A DNA stretch of 64,000 nucleotides, taken from Carettochelys insculpta (Eukaryota; Chordata; Testudines; Carettochelyidae). Location: assembly GCF_033958435.1 (NCBI RefSeq), contig NC_134150.1:36947501-37011500 (forward strand), in the 5' to 3' direction. Below the pieces are notes generated by a model. The model searched no databases, had not been told where the DNA came from, and was given only the letters and a program-made list of their open reading frames with translations. Positions within the stretch are counted from its first letter, which is position 1. The number at the start of each line of letters is the position of its first letter. Made by a program: the position numbers and the translations under genes. This document shows positions 11,175-21,589 of this stretch, piece after piece.

Positions 11175-12321
11175 CTGAGGTCTCAAACTCAGCTTACATT
11201 AGGGCCAATGACAGTCTTCAAATCCTGCTAGAGTGCCAGCAGCCGCTCACTTCTGCCAGGGCTCAAGGGGAGACAGGGTCTCTGTGCATTCCTCTGCACC
11301 GCACGTCTCCTGCTCCCACCCCCTAGTTTGCACCCTCCCACACGCACACATCCCCCAGCCCTACCTGCCACCCCCAGGTAATTTAAAAACCCCGATGGCC
11401 CCTGTCATCACCGCTGGCAGCACAGAGGGGCTAGAGAGGCTTCTGAGTCCACACGTCCTTTTTGTCCGAGGGAGGTGTGTGAAGAGCAGTGAAGCAGAGC
11501 GACCAGGCTGGCTTGAGAGATGGAGGCAGAGCAAAGCAGAGGCTTCTGCATCACTTTATTTCCCCACAGTTCCTGCCATCACTGGGACAGCAGGGAGGCT
11601 GACCCCTGCTGCTGCCTCTCTGCACCACGGTCCCCAACGCTCCCTGAGCTGCATCTCTCAGGAGGAGGGGCTGGAGGACAGGGGGACAGGGCAGAACACA
11701 GGCTGGGTTTGGCGGGGAATGGCATAGACACACTACCCTGGACCACAGGAACTCACAGGCCAGTCTCTCTCTCTCAGCAGTCACTTGATAAGGAGTAGGA
11801 CATCTTCATGTCACCCTCCTATTTGTGAGTCTGTTTGAGTGCAGAGCCACAGACCTTACCACAGAAGAAGCAGGGATGAATAGCTGTTGGAGAGGGGTAG
11901 GGCAGTTTTTGACGCTCTTTTCTTCTCCACCTCTCCTCATCTGCACTGCAGCAGGACCTCCCAGATTACGCCATCCCCTCACGGGTTACTGTATTCCACT
12001 GGGACCATTCTGGGCAAAGTTCTCCCAAGTGTCGACAACAATGCAGCACTTTTTCATGTGTGACTTTAGCATATCCTTTTATCGCTTCTGCTGGCCCCCA
12101 ATGCTCCTCTGTCCTTCCTCCAATTCTGAATACAGAATCTCTCTTGGGAGGAACTGATCAGGCAACCAAACCACATGACCAATCCAACAAAGTTGTTGAT
12201 GAATGACAATGGCTTCAATGTGGGTCATGTTCAACTTTTGTGGTCTGGATTGTCAAACTGCTTGTGCCATAGATGTCCCATGGACTGTAGATGACCTGTG
12301 GGCCATGAGTTTGAGACCCTG
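11175..12321. mobile_element. hAT-like pair of ends enclosing GC-rich DNA and a LINE fragment
   Basis: The left text 'ctgaggtctcaaactcagc' and right text 'gggccatgagtttgagaccctg' are inverted copies of a 'CAGGGTCTCAAACTC' end common in hAT-type non-autonomous elements. Between them lie a GC-rich segment with no recognisable protein (about 11230-11800) and a reverse LINE fragment. The flanks ccctggat and ttctagat agree at five of eight bases only if one extra base is allowed, so the target duplication is not secure. The open frames at 11233-11727 and 11520-11798 overlap in different frames and show no domain. Confidence 0.4.
11930..12290 (-). mobile_element. Non-CR1 LINE fragment, C-terminal ORF region
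   Basis: Reverse-strand translation gives 'QLCWIGHVVWLPDQFLPREI', then 'LYSELEEGQRSIGGQQKR', then 'KDMLKSHMKKCCI'. This corresponds to the region after the reverse transcriptase domain in the LINE at 30907-34076 ('HRLHWLGHIHRMNDGRIPKD', 'YGELASGKRPPGRPPLRYKD'). It is therefore a related but not identical LINE family. It is interrupted by stops and covers only about 110 residues. Confidence 0.65.
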
Positions 12322-12331
12322 CTTCTAGATT

Positions 12332-13170
12332 GTGCCACCTGAAAAATGGCCCCAGCCTCAGGAGGACAGCTTAGAGATATCTTTCCTTGCTTCTCCTCAG
12401 GTCTGTAGTGAGTCAGTGTGGCCTCCTGCTGACTCAGAGGCAGAGGAGGCTGCGCAGAGTCCCTGGTGGGCGGGTCCGGAGCCAGAACACCAGAGGCCCA
12501 CCCCTCAGAGGGCAGGGCCCAGGGCTAGAAGAGCCAAGGGCAGGGCTCGGGACCCGTTAAAGCCTGGGCCTCCAGGCAGGGAGGAGGCGCCTGCACGAGC
12601 CCCCCGGTGCAAAGGGCAGAGGGCCTGTCGTCGTTGTCGTCGTCGTCCTCCGGCCGGGCTGGAGGAGCAAGCCCCCAGTGGCTCTGAATAACCCCGGATC
12701 CAGATGCCCCAGGGGGACTACCCGGACTTCCCCGACCTGCCAGGACCCTCACACTGGCGGAGACCCCCCGCCTTGGAAGAAGCCCCAGGAGCGGCCTGGC
12801 CTGCCCCAGAGTCCTGGCGGACCCCTGCAGCCCTCAGGCCCAGGATCGCCTCGGGCCCACTGTGCTACCGCCGCCCGACTATCCCAATGATATTGACATG
12901 AGCGACTGGCCGGAGCCCCCGAAGGTGGACGATTTGGAGGAGACCAACCCCGTGGGACCCCCTGACCAGATGGACTGGGACCTTCCCCAGGTGGAGGTAG
13001 AGGTAGGAAGTGGCCCGGGGAACAACGCTCCTGAACCCATGGTGGTGTGTTGCAGCCTGGATCCCCACTGCCGTGGTCGTGTGTGAGCAACCCCCAGGGC
13101 CCCGGGGCGGGTCGCAGTGGAGTGGGAGGGCCTGCAACCCCTTACCCCCTCCTTGACAGGGCCAGCCCAC
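12332..13170 (+). repeat. GC-rich island with broken proline-rich and acidic reading frames
   Basis: This is an unclassified repeat-like block with much higher GC than its surroundings. Frames at 12332-12691 (proline- and arginine-rich) and 12704-12901 are in the same phase, separated by one stop. A frame at 12862-13086 continues in another phase and is acidic ('DYPNDIDMSDWPEPP', 'PPDQMDWDLPQVEVEV'). The phrase 'GDYPDFPDLP' near 12716 echoes 'PDYPNDIDMSDWP', suggesting one ancestral frame broken by a stop and a frameshift. A CGT-rich run lies at about 12628-12650. It could be the 5' part or first ORF of a retroelement, or a decayed gene; I do not recognise the family. Confidence 0.35.
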
Positions 13171-13400
13171 GCTGGGCCTGTGCTCAAACCCTTGAGCTGT
13201 TGCCCTGCCCCAAACTGAGGGCTGGGCCTGTGCTCAAACCCTTGGGCTGCTGCCCCGCCCTGGACTGAGGGCTGGGCCAGGATTGTGTCACAACTGTGAA
13301 CTGTTGCCCCACCCTGAACTGAGGGCTGGGCCTGGGTTGTATTGCAACAGTGTTATAACCCTTTTTTGATTGCCGCCCCAACCCTAGGCCAAGGGCTGGG
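13171..13400. repeat. GC-rich tandem repeat, about four units of 50-70 bp
   Basis: Units starting 'gctgggcctg' begin at 13171, 13221, 13271 and 13325, with a partial fifth start at 13395. Each runs through 'tgctcaaaccctt' or a variant, then a 'gctgttgccccgccc' segment, ending 'ctgagg' or 'caagg'. The first two units are 50 bp and nearly identical; the third (54 bp) and fourth (70 bp) are diverged or expanded. It directly follows the GC-rich island and may be its 3' part. Confidence 0.75.
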
Positions 13401-13514
13401 CGTCCCAGGACTCCTACAAGGTCCAACATAACAGAGTTCAGCAGGCCCCAAGATCTAGCTCTAGGATTTGATTACTACAAGTTGGTTCAACTATTACAGG
13501 AAGGCTCCACTGTG

Positions 13515-13825
13515 CAAGCTGAACCTCTCTAATCCAGCACCCTTGGGACATGACTGGTGCTGAACCAGAGAATTTGCTGGATTTCGGAAGGTCAATATTG
13601 TCCAGCAACATTACCAACACTTTCACTACTTATTGAGCTCTTAGAAGACATTTAGGGGTAAATTAGAGGTAAATAACAGCACAGAATACTGAGAATAACA
13701 CTGGTGGCTGTAAACAAACTCTATGGGACTGTAGGAAACTTGGCCATACCTGTGATAAGTGGTCTTCAGGCTAACTAAAATCATGATAATCCATGGATGT
13801 TACTGGACCAGAGAGTTTCAAGCCG
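13515..13825. mobile_element. Tigger-like non-autonomous element
   Basis: The left end 'caagctgaacctctctaatccagca' and right end 'ttactggaccagagagtttcaagcc' form an imperfect terminal inverted repeat. The 'CTCTCTAATCCAGCA' motif is typical of pogo/Tigger-type ends and recurs with variation at 41324, 46844 and 53390. The interior is about 260 bp of non-coding DNA. Confidence 0.6.
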
Positions 13826-14892
13826 TACTAGTGTGAACAAAGACATTATGTTCCCAGTGCAATTTCTCAAGCAGATCTGCACCCGTTCACTATGCTCACC
13901 TGGCTCTCTACCAGTTAGTGCCTAGATGGAGTGTCAGCTTTCCTCAGTGTCAAAATTACAGCTTGTCCATATCTGACCTATTGTGCTATCTAGATGCCAG
14001 TAGTGTATCAAAAGCAGCCACACAAGCAGCACTACAAAGAGTAACCAAGTGTAACTAATGTAATCCTACTGCACATTAGTGAAGTAAGGCACCAGGAGGA
14101 ATAATAACTTTAGACTAATGTATCCTTTCTTTCATGGGTATCACTTGATTTCAGTAAGTAGAGTGGCACTCACTGAGTTCCCAATAGCACCATAAAAATA
14201 TTTTGGCATAAACAAGAATATGTGACTAAGCACACCAACGTGTAGACTAGGCGCCAGGCCAAGATAATGGCAGAACCATGGAGTGTGTGCATTTACAAGC
14301 AGATGATCGAGCAGCAATGCGCAGCTACTGCCCTCTGACCATCATTTTCTGGTTTCTTCTGCTCTGTCCCTTGCTGACATCAGCTGCCCTCTGTGTCATA
14401 TTTGTATTGACAAGGTTCATGGTGGCTCAAGCCTCCTACAAGAAGTAAAGAAATTGTTTTGCCAAGCAGTATAGCTGCTTTTGTCTCTCTGCTCTTTCTC
14501 TATGATTTATGACTCAGACACAGTTCGTGCTGTGAAAGTTGAAGGGGCTTCTGCACTTATTCCTTTCCATGAGCCAGCCCTGCTTGCCTGGGATGTCCTT
14601 CAAAGCGGTGAGGAATTGGTAAAATGAGTTGTGGTTATCTTTCAAATTGCATGCCAAAACATGACTGACCTTGTTAAGTAGTATAGTAATTTCAGAAGGT
14701 GAATTAACCTTTCTACCACTAGAAGTTTTAATAGTTTCAGACGACGTGCAGACTTTCTGGAAAGCTACCCTTCTCTTCCTGTGCCTGGCACTACTCAAGT
14801 TTAAGCACTTATCACCTTGGCTAAAAGCATGAAATGTGATTTAAGCCTTTAATAACAATTGGCGTTTTCAATCCTTGTTCTATAGAGTTGTG
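13826..14892. other. Unannotated interval
   Basis: No gene or clear repeat was recognised. The reverse frame at 14514-14798 has no family motifs. Confidence 0.4.
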
Positions 14893-15286
14893 TTAATGAG
14901 GCAGTTTGGAAGATGCTAATGAGGCACTGACATGAATATGCAACACCTCATTAGCATAATGGCAACCATGCATGATTCAAAAGTGACACTTTCGGAATGC
15001 CACCACCCATGTACATCGGGGGCTTTCAAAAGGACCCCCCCCGACTTCGAAAGCCTCTTCTTCCTATTTGGTTTTAGGAAAAGGGGGCTTTCAAAGTCAG
15101 GGGGGGTCATTTTGAAAGGCCCCCATCTACATGGGTGGCAGCATTCCAAAAGCAGCACTTTTGAACCTCACGCGATCGCCATTATGCTAATGAGGCACTG
15201 CATATTCATATCAGCACCTCATTAGCATCGTCCGAACTGCCTCATTAAGATGCCTCTTCCAAAAGGAAGGGGCATGTGTAGACAGC
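14893..15286. mobile_element. Palindromic Harbinger-like MITE lacking its left end
   Basis: The sequence folds on itself: 'TTAATGAGGCAGTTTGGAAG', 'ATGCTAATGAGGCACTGA' and 'CATTAGCATAATGGC' on the left are mirrored on the right. The right terminus 'ccttccaaaaggaaggggcatgtgtagacagc' before TTA has no left counterpart, so roughly the outer 40 bases on the left are gone. The interior is related to the element at 37809-38126. Confidence 0.75.
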
Positions 15287-15290
15287 TTAG

Positions 15291-15672
15291 GAGTATGTGT
15301 ACACAGCAAAGTTATTTCTAAATAGCAGCTACTATTCCGAAATAACTATGCGAATATCTACACAATGCAACCACTATTTTGAAATAATTTCAAATTAGAA
15401 GATGCCTTATTTTGAAATTGGTAAACCTCATTGTATGAGGAATAGCACCACTTTCAAAACAGGTATTTCAAAATGGGGCAGTATAGACAGGGAATAGATC
15501 TATTTCAAAATAAGCAATAAAGTGTCCAATGGCTCTATTTTGAAATAGGCTCTATTGTGTGTAGATGGTCTATTTCAAAATAGCTGAGCACTATTTCAAA
15601 ATGCATTTTGTGTGAAGCTGCAGTATTTTGGAATATGCTATTCAGGAATGGTGTGGCTGTGCAGACATATGG
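15291..15672. mobile_element. MITE rich in TATTTCAAAATA motifs
   Basis: The left end 'tatgtgtacacagc' pairs with the right end 'gctgtgcagacata'. The interior consists of repeated TTTCAAAATA and TATTTTGAAATA blocks in both orientations, as in the element at 29688-30031. It starts only about four bases after the preceding element, so the two were probably inserted at neighbouring sites. There is no coding content. Confidence 0.65.
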
Positions 15673-15676
15673 GGAG

Positions 15677-15900
15677 GAAACAAAGAGGGCAGTCGCCCCA
15701 GGGCCTGGTGATTCAAAGGGACCTAGGGCTCCAGAAGCGGTGGCTAGAATCAATAGGCCCATTTGAATTGTCACCAGAGTGCTGTAGCACCCTGCTGGCT
15801 GCTCTGTGCAGTTCTGAGGATTGAGATGGGGTGCCACATTCTTGGTGGCACTGAAAACTGGCTAACCCTGGCCACACTCTTCTACCCAAGGCCCCTCACT
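15677..15900. repeat. Dispersed repeat with CCTGGTGATT...GGGCTCC core
   Basis: The text 'gggcagtcgccccagggcctggtgattcaaagggacctagggctcc' resembles 'ggggcagctgccctgaggcctggtgactgaaaagggcccagggctc' at 36255-36310 and looser copies at 50205, 18836 and 26195. It is a moderately GC-rich family with no visible ORF. The ends are not resolved. Confidence 0.45.
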
Positions 15901-16011
15901 TTCTAGGGGTGTGGAGCCATGCCCCACCACAACTTGCCCTGTGGCCCGTGGTGCCTGTCAGTCATAATTTGTAATAATCACCAAAAGAACTCTGTTTAAA
16001 CAGTGCTGGTG

Positions 16012-16258
16012 AGAAAGAATGGCTCAGTGCTTAAGACACTACCCAGAAATTGGGACACCAGCATTCAAGTCCTGCTGTATCACAGCTTTCCCAGGTGACA
16101 CTGGGAAGTGAGTTAATCTCTCAGAACCACATCTGTAAAATGGGGATAATACCACTTCCCTCCCTCTCAGGGTTGTTGTGAGGATAAAAATATTAAAAAT
16201 TGTAAAGTAGTTGAGATCTACTGGTGAAAAGTGCTTCATAAGAATTAGGTATTATTAA
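16012..16258 (+). mobile_element. MIR-like (CORE) SINE
   Basis: A tRNA-like head ('ggctcagtgcttaagac' as A box, 'agcattcaagtcctg' as B box) is followed by the typical MIR text 'ctcagaaccacatctgtaaaatggggataat' and 'agggttgttgtgaggataaaaat...gtaaagt...gcttcataagaattaggtattatt'. These landmarks are those of the ancient amniote MIR family. It is ancient and immobile. Confidence 0.8.
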
Positions 16259-16264
16259 CATTGT

Positions 16265-16924
16265 GGCTATGTCTGCACTAGCACACTATGTCGAAGTAGC
16301 CTATTTCGAAGTAAAAACATCGAAATAGGCTACTTCAACACATATCGTCTACACATCCTCCACGGCTGGTGCTGTCAATGTTCAATGTCAAAATAGTGAC
16401 AGGGAATGTCGAAAGGAGCCTTCCCAGAAGGAAAAGTGGAGTGTCCACACACACAAGTGCTCCCCATCAAAATAAGGGGCCAGCAAAGCCTGTGGATGGG
16501 GTCACAGGCTGGACTAGCCACTCCCTTAAAGAGCCCTCCCAGACACAGTAGGCCTGCACAGCACGAGGTCCGCAGCGCCAACAACCAGTTGCAGACCCCT
16601 GGGCTAAGGGCTGCTGCATGTGGCGACCATAGAGCCCCGCAGGGGCTAGACAGAGCATCTTTCAACCCCTCAGCTGATGGCTGCCATGGAGAACCCTGCT
16701 ATTTCGATGTAGCGGGATGCGGATCGTCTACATACACCCTACTTCAACATTGAATGTTGAAGTAGGGTGCTATTCCCATCTTTGGATAGGAATAGCGATA
16801 TCGACGTCTCACTGCCTAACTCGATTTCAACGTCAAAGTAGTGCATGGCGCATGTAGACGTGACACATGCTCTTTCGATGCTGTGCCAGCTACTTTGAAG
16901 TAGCCAGCTAGTGTAGATGCAACC
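16265..16924. mobile_element. Harbinger-like non-autonomous element, 660 bp, TGT duplication
   Basis: The ends GGCTATGTCTGCACTAGC and reverse complement GGTTGCATCTACACTAGC are inverted copies. The flanks are TGT at 16262-16264 and TGT at 16925-16927, a perfect three-base duplication. Inside are sub-terminal palindromes ('gtagcctatttcgaag', 'cttcaacattgaatgttgaag'). A GC-richer centre is shared almost throughout with the element at 31282-31989 ('gggctaagggctgctgca', 'cctcagctgatgg'). The frames at 16369-16753 are not transposase-like. Confidence 0.8.
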
Positions 16925-17419
16925 TGTGTTAATAAATTATGCAAAGAACTCTTATTCAGACATCCCTTTGTTCACATACTTCTTTGCACTAGCAACCAGA
17001 GATGTCCTTTAGGGCAGCTGCATCAGATTTTGCACTTTGAGGGGTGGGATTACCCATTGGCTGGGTCAAGCATCCTATGAACAGGACTGAGGGGATAAAC
17101 TTGCAATGGTGAGTGTGGGAGGATTACCCCTGCTACTGCCACATGTCTGGCCCCCCAAATAATCCCCATCTTAAATCCCTTGGTGGGGGGAGGGTGCTTC
17201 AGGAAAGGGATACAATGGAGGCAGAAGCAGGAGGAAAGGGTACGTCTTGGAGGAAGGGGTGTAGTGGGGCAATGTTAGGTCCAGAAGGGCCTGTGGCAGC
17301 TGGTATTGCCCTGGCCCCACAACTGGGGGGTACTTCCCCGGGTTCCCTTAGGAATGGCCTGGCCATACCAAGTTGTTCACAATGGGGTCTTGACAGAACC
17401 CTTCAGCATACCCTCAGGA
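16925..17419. other. Unannotated interval
   Basis: No gene is recognised. The frame at 17113-17547 has no domain, and its 3' part overlaps the RTE-like fragment in the wrong phase. Confidence 0.4.
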
Positions 17420-18335
17420 GTGTGGTACGCGTGCCTATTGCCACTTTTCCTGTTCTTGATCATAATGGATTAGATTATCAGCAGGGCAACAGAGGGCCAC
17501 CAATGGGGCATTCAATGGGCATTTTTCAAAAAGCTGGAGGACATTGATTTGGCTGATAATGTCACCCTCCTTTCATATCAACAGGAAAGCATGGAAGAAA
17601 AGGTTGCAATACTAAACAAAACTGTCTCAGTGCCTGGACTGAGCATTAACAAGGGAAAGACCAAGACAATGAGGATCAACCAGTCCAACAACAATACCAT
17701 CACACTGGGAGGGGACGACCTGGAAGAACTGGAGCAGTTTACCTAGCTGAGGAATATTGTGGGCTTAGACAGAGGAACAGACCAGGATATCAATGCCAGG
17801 ATAAAGAAAACAACAGGTGCATTCAAGAATCTTCATCTCATATGGAGTTCACAAATAATAACTATGAAGACAAACCTGCAGGTCTTCAACACAAATGTGA
17901 AGAGTGCACTCTTGTATGGATACAAGACCTGGTGTACTAAAAAGTCTTCAAATCACAAGCTACAGACGTTCATAAACAGATGCCTGAGGTACATCCTTCA
18001 CATCAAGTGGTAAGACTTTGTCACAAATGAGGAGCTTTGGAATAGAGCAGGACCTGACGTTCAAATCAAGAGAAGAAAGTAGGGATGACTAGGCCACACT
18101 CTCAGAAAACCATCATCCAGCACAGTTCATCAAGCTCTCAAATGGAACCCATAGGGAAAATGTAAAAGAGGAAGACCTTGGACAACGTGGAGAAGATCTA
18201 CAGAGACAGAAGGGCAAGAACTGGATTACTCTTGGACTCAACTAGAAGTTTTGTCCTGAGACAGAGTACAGTGGAGGAGCCTTGTAGATAGCCTATGATC
18301 CACCCGGAGTACAAGGGTTTAAGTCAAGTCAAGTC
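17420..18335 (+). mobile_element. RTE-like LINE 3' fragment with (AAGTC)n tail
   Basis: The fragment encodes decayed reverse transcriptase and the following region. A degraded 'GVRQGC'-type motif lies near 17420-17440. 'LADN' stands where the catalytic FADD is expected (about 17549), followed by 'LSINKGKTKTMRINQ' and 'KSALLYGYKTWCTKKSSNHK'. Then come a 'RCLRYILHIKW' segment and a 'LGHTLRK...KRGRPWTTW' region near 18090-18190. Several stops break it (17744 and 18011 among them). It ends in three AAGTC units at 18321-18335; RTE-type LINEs often end in short tandem repeats rather than poly(A). It is inactive and 5'-truncated. Confidence 0.8.
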
Positions 18336-18444
18336 ACACAGGAAGAAACCCTGGTGCTGTGAATTCCAGGCTAGCTTCCTAACCACTGGACTGCTACAGG
18401 CACTTTTCTTCCACTCAATTTTGTCCTTATTCCTGATTCTAATA

Positions 18445-18815
18445 AATTCATAGCTTCTTAAGGGCAGAAGGGACGACTCATCAGTCCTACATTGTGCAGG
18501 CCGTAAGCCTCACCCAGGAACTTTTGCATCATGCCCATAACTTTAGCTGGAGCTACAGCCTCTCTTTTGGAAAGACATCTAAGCTTGACTTATAATCTGC
18601 ATGCAATGGAAACCCCACATCCCTAGCTAAATTGCTCCATTATTACCCGCTGGTGCTGTTAAAAATTAGCATCTGAACTTAGCCAGCATCTCCCTCCAAT
18701 CTTTGGATCTCATTACATTTTTTTCCTGTGAGATTAAACAGCTGTCTGTTATCAAATTTCTCATCTGCTCTGTGGGTACTTGTAGACTGTGATCAAGTGT
18801 CCTCTTGACAGGAGC
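18445..18815 (-). mobile_element. CR1 LINE 3' fragment, reverse strand
   Basis: On the plus strand the 3' end reads 'aattcatagcttcttaagggcagaagggac', the reverse of a CR1 3' terminus. It continues through 'ctcacccaggaacttttgcat', 'ttggaaagacatctaa' and 'tgggtacttgtagactgtgatcaagtgtcctcttgac', the reverse-strand CR1 C-terminal text. It is strongly diverged. Confidence 0.75.
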
Positions 18816-18835
18816 ACTGACAAACTGATGGGTCC

Positions 18836-19080
18836 CTGGGCAAGGTTGGGGGAGGCTAGCTCCTAGAAGGGGAGAGGCTGCAGCTGAAAAGGGCGGGACT
18901 GTATCACCCAGAACATACCATTACACCCCCCTGCCCGGCAGCCTTCAAAATCCTCCACATGGCACTCCAATGGCGATGTAAAGAGCCCAGGGCTCCAGAT
19001 GCCAATGATCATAGGGTAGCAGGAGTGGCAGGTGGGAGTTATGGGCCTTTCTGAGTCACTGCACCCTGGAGCAACTGCTT
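18836..19080. repeat. Dispersed GC-richer repeat related to 26195-26400
   Basis: The text 'tggcactccaatggcgatgtaaagagcccagggctcc' is close to 'tggaactccagtggcaatttaaagagcctggggagcc' at 26250-26290. Both belong loosely to the 'AAAGRGCCCAGGGCTCC' family seen also at 15677 and 36243. Confidence 0.4.
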
Positions 19081-20344
19081 CCTTTGCCCCAGCCCAGTCA
19101 GCAGGCCTGCCTCAAACTAAATAGACTCCTTATATGCTTGTCAGCATTACGCAGGTTTTCCAGGCCTCATTTTTTTGTAGCTCTGCTCCAATTTTTCCAT
19201 TTATTCATTCCCTCTCTACAGTTGCAATTCCCACCTCCATCTATCTTGCTTGGAGAGAAATTCTTGTTCTCAAAATTCATTATTTCCTATGTCACAGTTC
19301 ACTTGTGGAGACAAAATGCCACTTACCTTAGGAATTGTTAAATTGCCACAAAAATGGCTGCACTTTCTCTTTAACTAGAATGTGTTGCTAAGCTGCTTAT
19401 TAATTTTTCGCTAGCTAAGATAACCCAAATGATTTAAAAGTCATATACCCAGCAGTGGCTTTTCAGCAGGGAAATAAGATGTAATTTGTAGCTCAAGTCA
19501 GAGTCTGATAAAGGTACAAATCTAATGGGTCCTAAAGCCATTGGAGGAAACCTGTAACAAAATGAAAGTGGACAGGGCCACTTCACAGGGCTGTGATCAC
19601 ATCAGGCTTGTAACATCAAGAATTCACCAGAAACAGGCCTCTTTCAATAACAAGATTTGACCCGTTCAAGTAAAGGCTTTTAAAAGGCTGATATTTATTA
19701 TGAAAAAATCATCCATAAAAATTGCATTTGGAGAGCTTTGGTAATCAAGATTTTTTTTAATGTAGTCCAAATTGTAAAAGGATCTGTATATCTTTTTTGC
19801 TTGCATCTCTCACAAATAAGATGGTATTGGTGCATCTAATGAATGGATCTGATGAATTTATAGTGAGAAATGCAAATCTATCTCTATTCTCTCTCCTTCC
19901 AGAGAACACATGACAAATAAACAAAACATTGTGAAAAGCTGCTGGTTGACCTCATGGAATTATTTACAAGGACTGGCCAAGTTACAGTGTGTATGAAATT
20001 CTAGCAACAGGTGATTCAGTGGGAAGAAAAGACTATTCCCTGAGACATGGAAATCTGTCAGCAACAAGTGAAATCAAAGGTGTTGAGGGTTTCATCACCT
20101 AGCAAGCAAGGGTTGTGTGTATGTGAGTACTCCAAAAAAAAAAAAAAAAAAAAAAAGCCATCCAACTTAATATACCTTGATGCTCGGAGCTATCAGTTTC
20201 TCTCTTCCTGATTTTTCTTCTACCCGGGGCAACCCTCTCCTTCTGTTGAAGGATATCTTGGCATCTTTCATTATACTCTGATGTCCCAACTACTGTTTCC
20301 TTGTACACACCATTGAGCAACCTGTATTCAATTGCTGTCTCCAC
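19081..20344. other. Unannotated interval with A23 homopolymer
   Basis: A run of 23 A residues spans 20134-20156. I could not assign a source gene or SINE upstream of it, so I treat it as a simple repeat. The rest contains no recognisable feature. Confidence 0.45.
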
Positions 20345-20475
20345 TTATGTTTAGATTGTAAGCTCTCTGGAGCAGAGACCAACTTTTTCTTCTGTGATTG
20401 TGCAGAACCTAGAATAATGCAGTCCCTGTCCATGCAGAGGGCTCATAAGTGTTAAGATAATACAAATAAATAACA
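20345..20475 (+). mobile_element. L2/MIR-like LINE or SINE 3' end
   Basis: The text 'gattgtaagctctctggagcagagacc', 'gtgcagaacctagaataatg' and 'gggctcataagtgttaagataatacaaataaata' matches the general form of ancient L2/MIR 3' tails, in which 'cagcgcctagcacaatgg' is followed by a position-dependent 'taatacaaataa'. It is an ancient fossil. Confidence 0.6.
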
Positions 20476-20489
20476 TCAACTTACTTCAT

Positions 20490-20565
20490 TCATAGATTTT
20501 GGTATTTAAGCCAGAAAGGAACAAATAGTCTGAACTAGTCTGAAGACAAGAATAAGAGCCTTAGT
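20490..20565 (-). mobile_element. Short CR1 3'-end relic
   Basis: 'ttcatagattttggtatttaagccagaaaggaacaaatagtctgaactagtctg' resembles the reversed CR1 3' terminus ('tcatagattctaaggccagaagggacca...gtctga'). It is only about 70 bp long and diverged. Confidence 0.45.
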
Positions 20566-20619
20566 CCATGAAGATACTTCTGGTCTGAAGAAGTCAGACG
20601 TTATTCTATTAGGTTACTT

Positions 20620-21395
20620 CATCATCATCATCATCATCATCAACCATGGGCTCAAAGCCCATTGGTGTCTGGTGCCTCTCTCACAATTTCCTTCCACTTT
20701 TCCCTGTCCAATGAGGAGTGGCTTAGTTTCTGTGGACTAGCTCCACACCAATCTACTATATCATTCTTTGTGGGGTCTGCCTCTCCTATCTGAAACTTCA
20801 ACTATGCCAAAACCGGGGAGTTGACTTTTCTTTCATCATTCATTCTTCAAATATGCCCAAATAGCTGTAACTTTCATAGTATGCCTTCTGCAGTAGGTTC
20901 TCTTTCAGCTGTATCTTCCTATATAATTCCTCATTCGTGACCTTCTGCCTCCATCCTATTCTCAGGATCTTTCTATAACAACTACTCTAGAACGCCAATA
21001 TTCTTCTCATTGAATCTTTTGTTATCACCCATGTCTCAATCCATACAACATGCTGATGAATAAACATTTTCAAGATGCTCAGCTTTGTTCCTAAGCTAAT
21101 CATTTTGCTTTTCCAGATCTTATCCATCACCTGCAAACTCGCTCTTGCTTTTACTATTCTAGTAGCTATTTCCTTCTCAAAGTCTAGATCATATATTATG
21201 TTGTTCCCCAGATACGTGAACTTCTCTATGTTCTCTAGTTCAATCCCATCTACGCTGACCTTTCTTCCTATTTCTTTATCTCCAGATGACATTGTTTTTG
21301 TTTTATCGATGTTCATCATCAGTCCCTACCACTTCCCTTCCTCATTTAGCACCTGCTATTAGGTCACCTGCTCACTAACTATTTTGACTATATTG
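20620..21395 (-). mobile_element. RTE-like LINE 3' fragment, reverse strand, with (GAT)n tail
   Basis: On the reverse strand the frame at 20987-21319 reads 'MMNIDKTKTMSSGDKEIGRK', then 'VSVDGIELENIEKFTYLGNN', then 'KARASLQVMDKIWKSKMISL'. This is the connection region after an RTE-type reverse transcriptase. Upstream text to about 21395 extends it weakly; the catalytic box is missing. The 3' end is marked by ATC units on the plus strand at 20620-20641, (GAT)n in element orientation. It is a different family from the one at 17420-18335. Confidence 0.8.
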
Positions 21396-21589
21396 TGCCA
21401 GGCACTTTCCAGACACTTAAGAAAGAACTTTCTCTTCCCTGAGTAGTTAACAGACAAGGAAACAGATTGGTGAAGATAAACAAATGTGATATTCCTTATT
21501 AATCATATTTACTACAGGCAGCATGGCAGATTTGAATTAAGTGTAATTACTAACATTTTGTATCTTTAGTACTAGAGCTAGTTAGAAGT

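Noticed and set aside
11233..11727. Forward frame of 164 codons
   Set aside because: It is GC-driven, overlaps frames in other phases on both strands, and has no recognisable motif or splice context.
20134..20156. A23 run as a tail of a processed pseudogene or SINE
   Set aside because: No recognisable source sequence lies upstream and no target duplication was seen; treated as a simple repeat.
20620..20641. (ATC)n as an independent microsatellite or a CRISPR-like array
   Set aside because: It sits exactly at the 3' end of a reverse RTE-like LINE, where a tandem tail is expected. No spaced direct repeats typical of CRISPR occur anywhere in the window.
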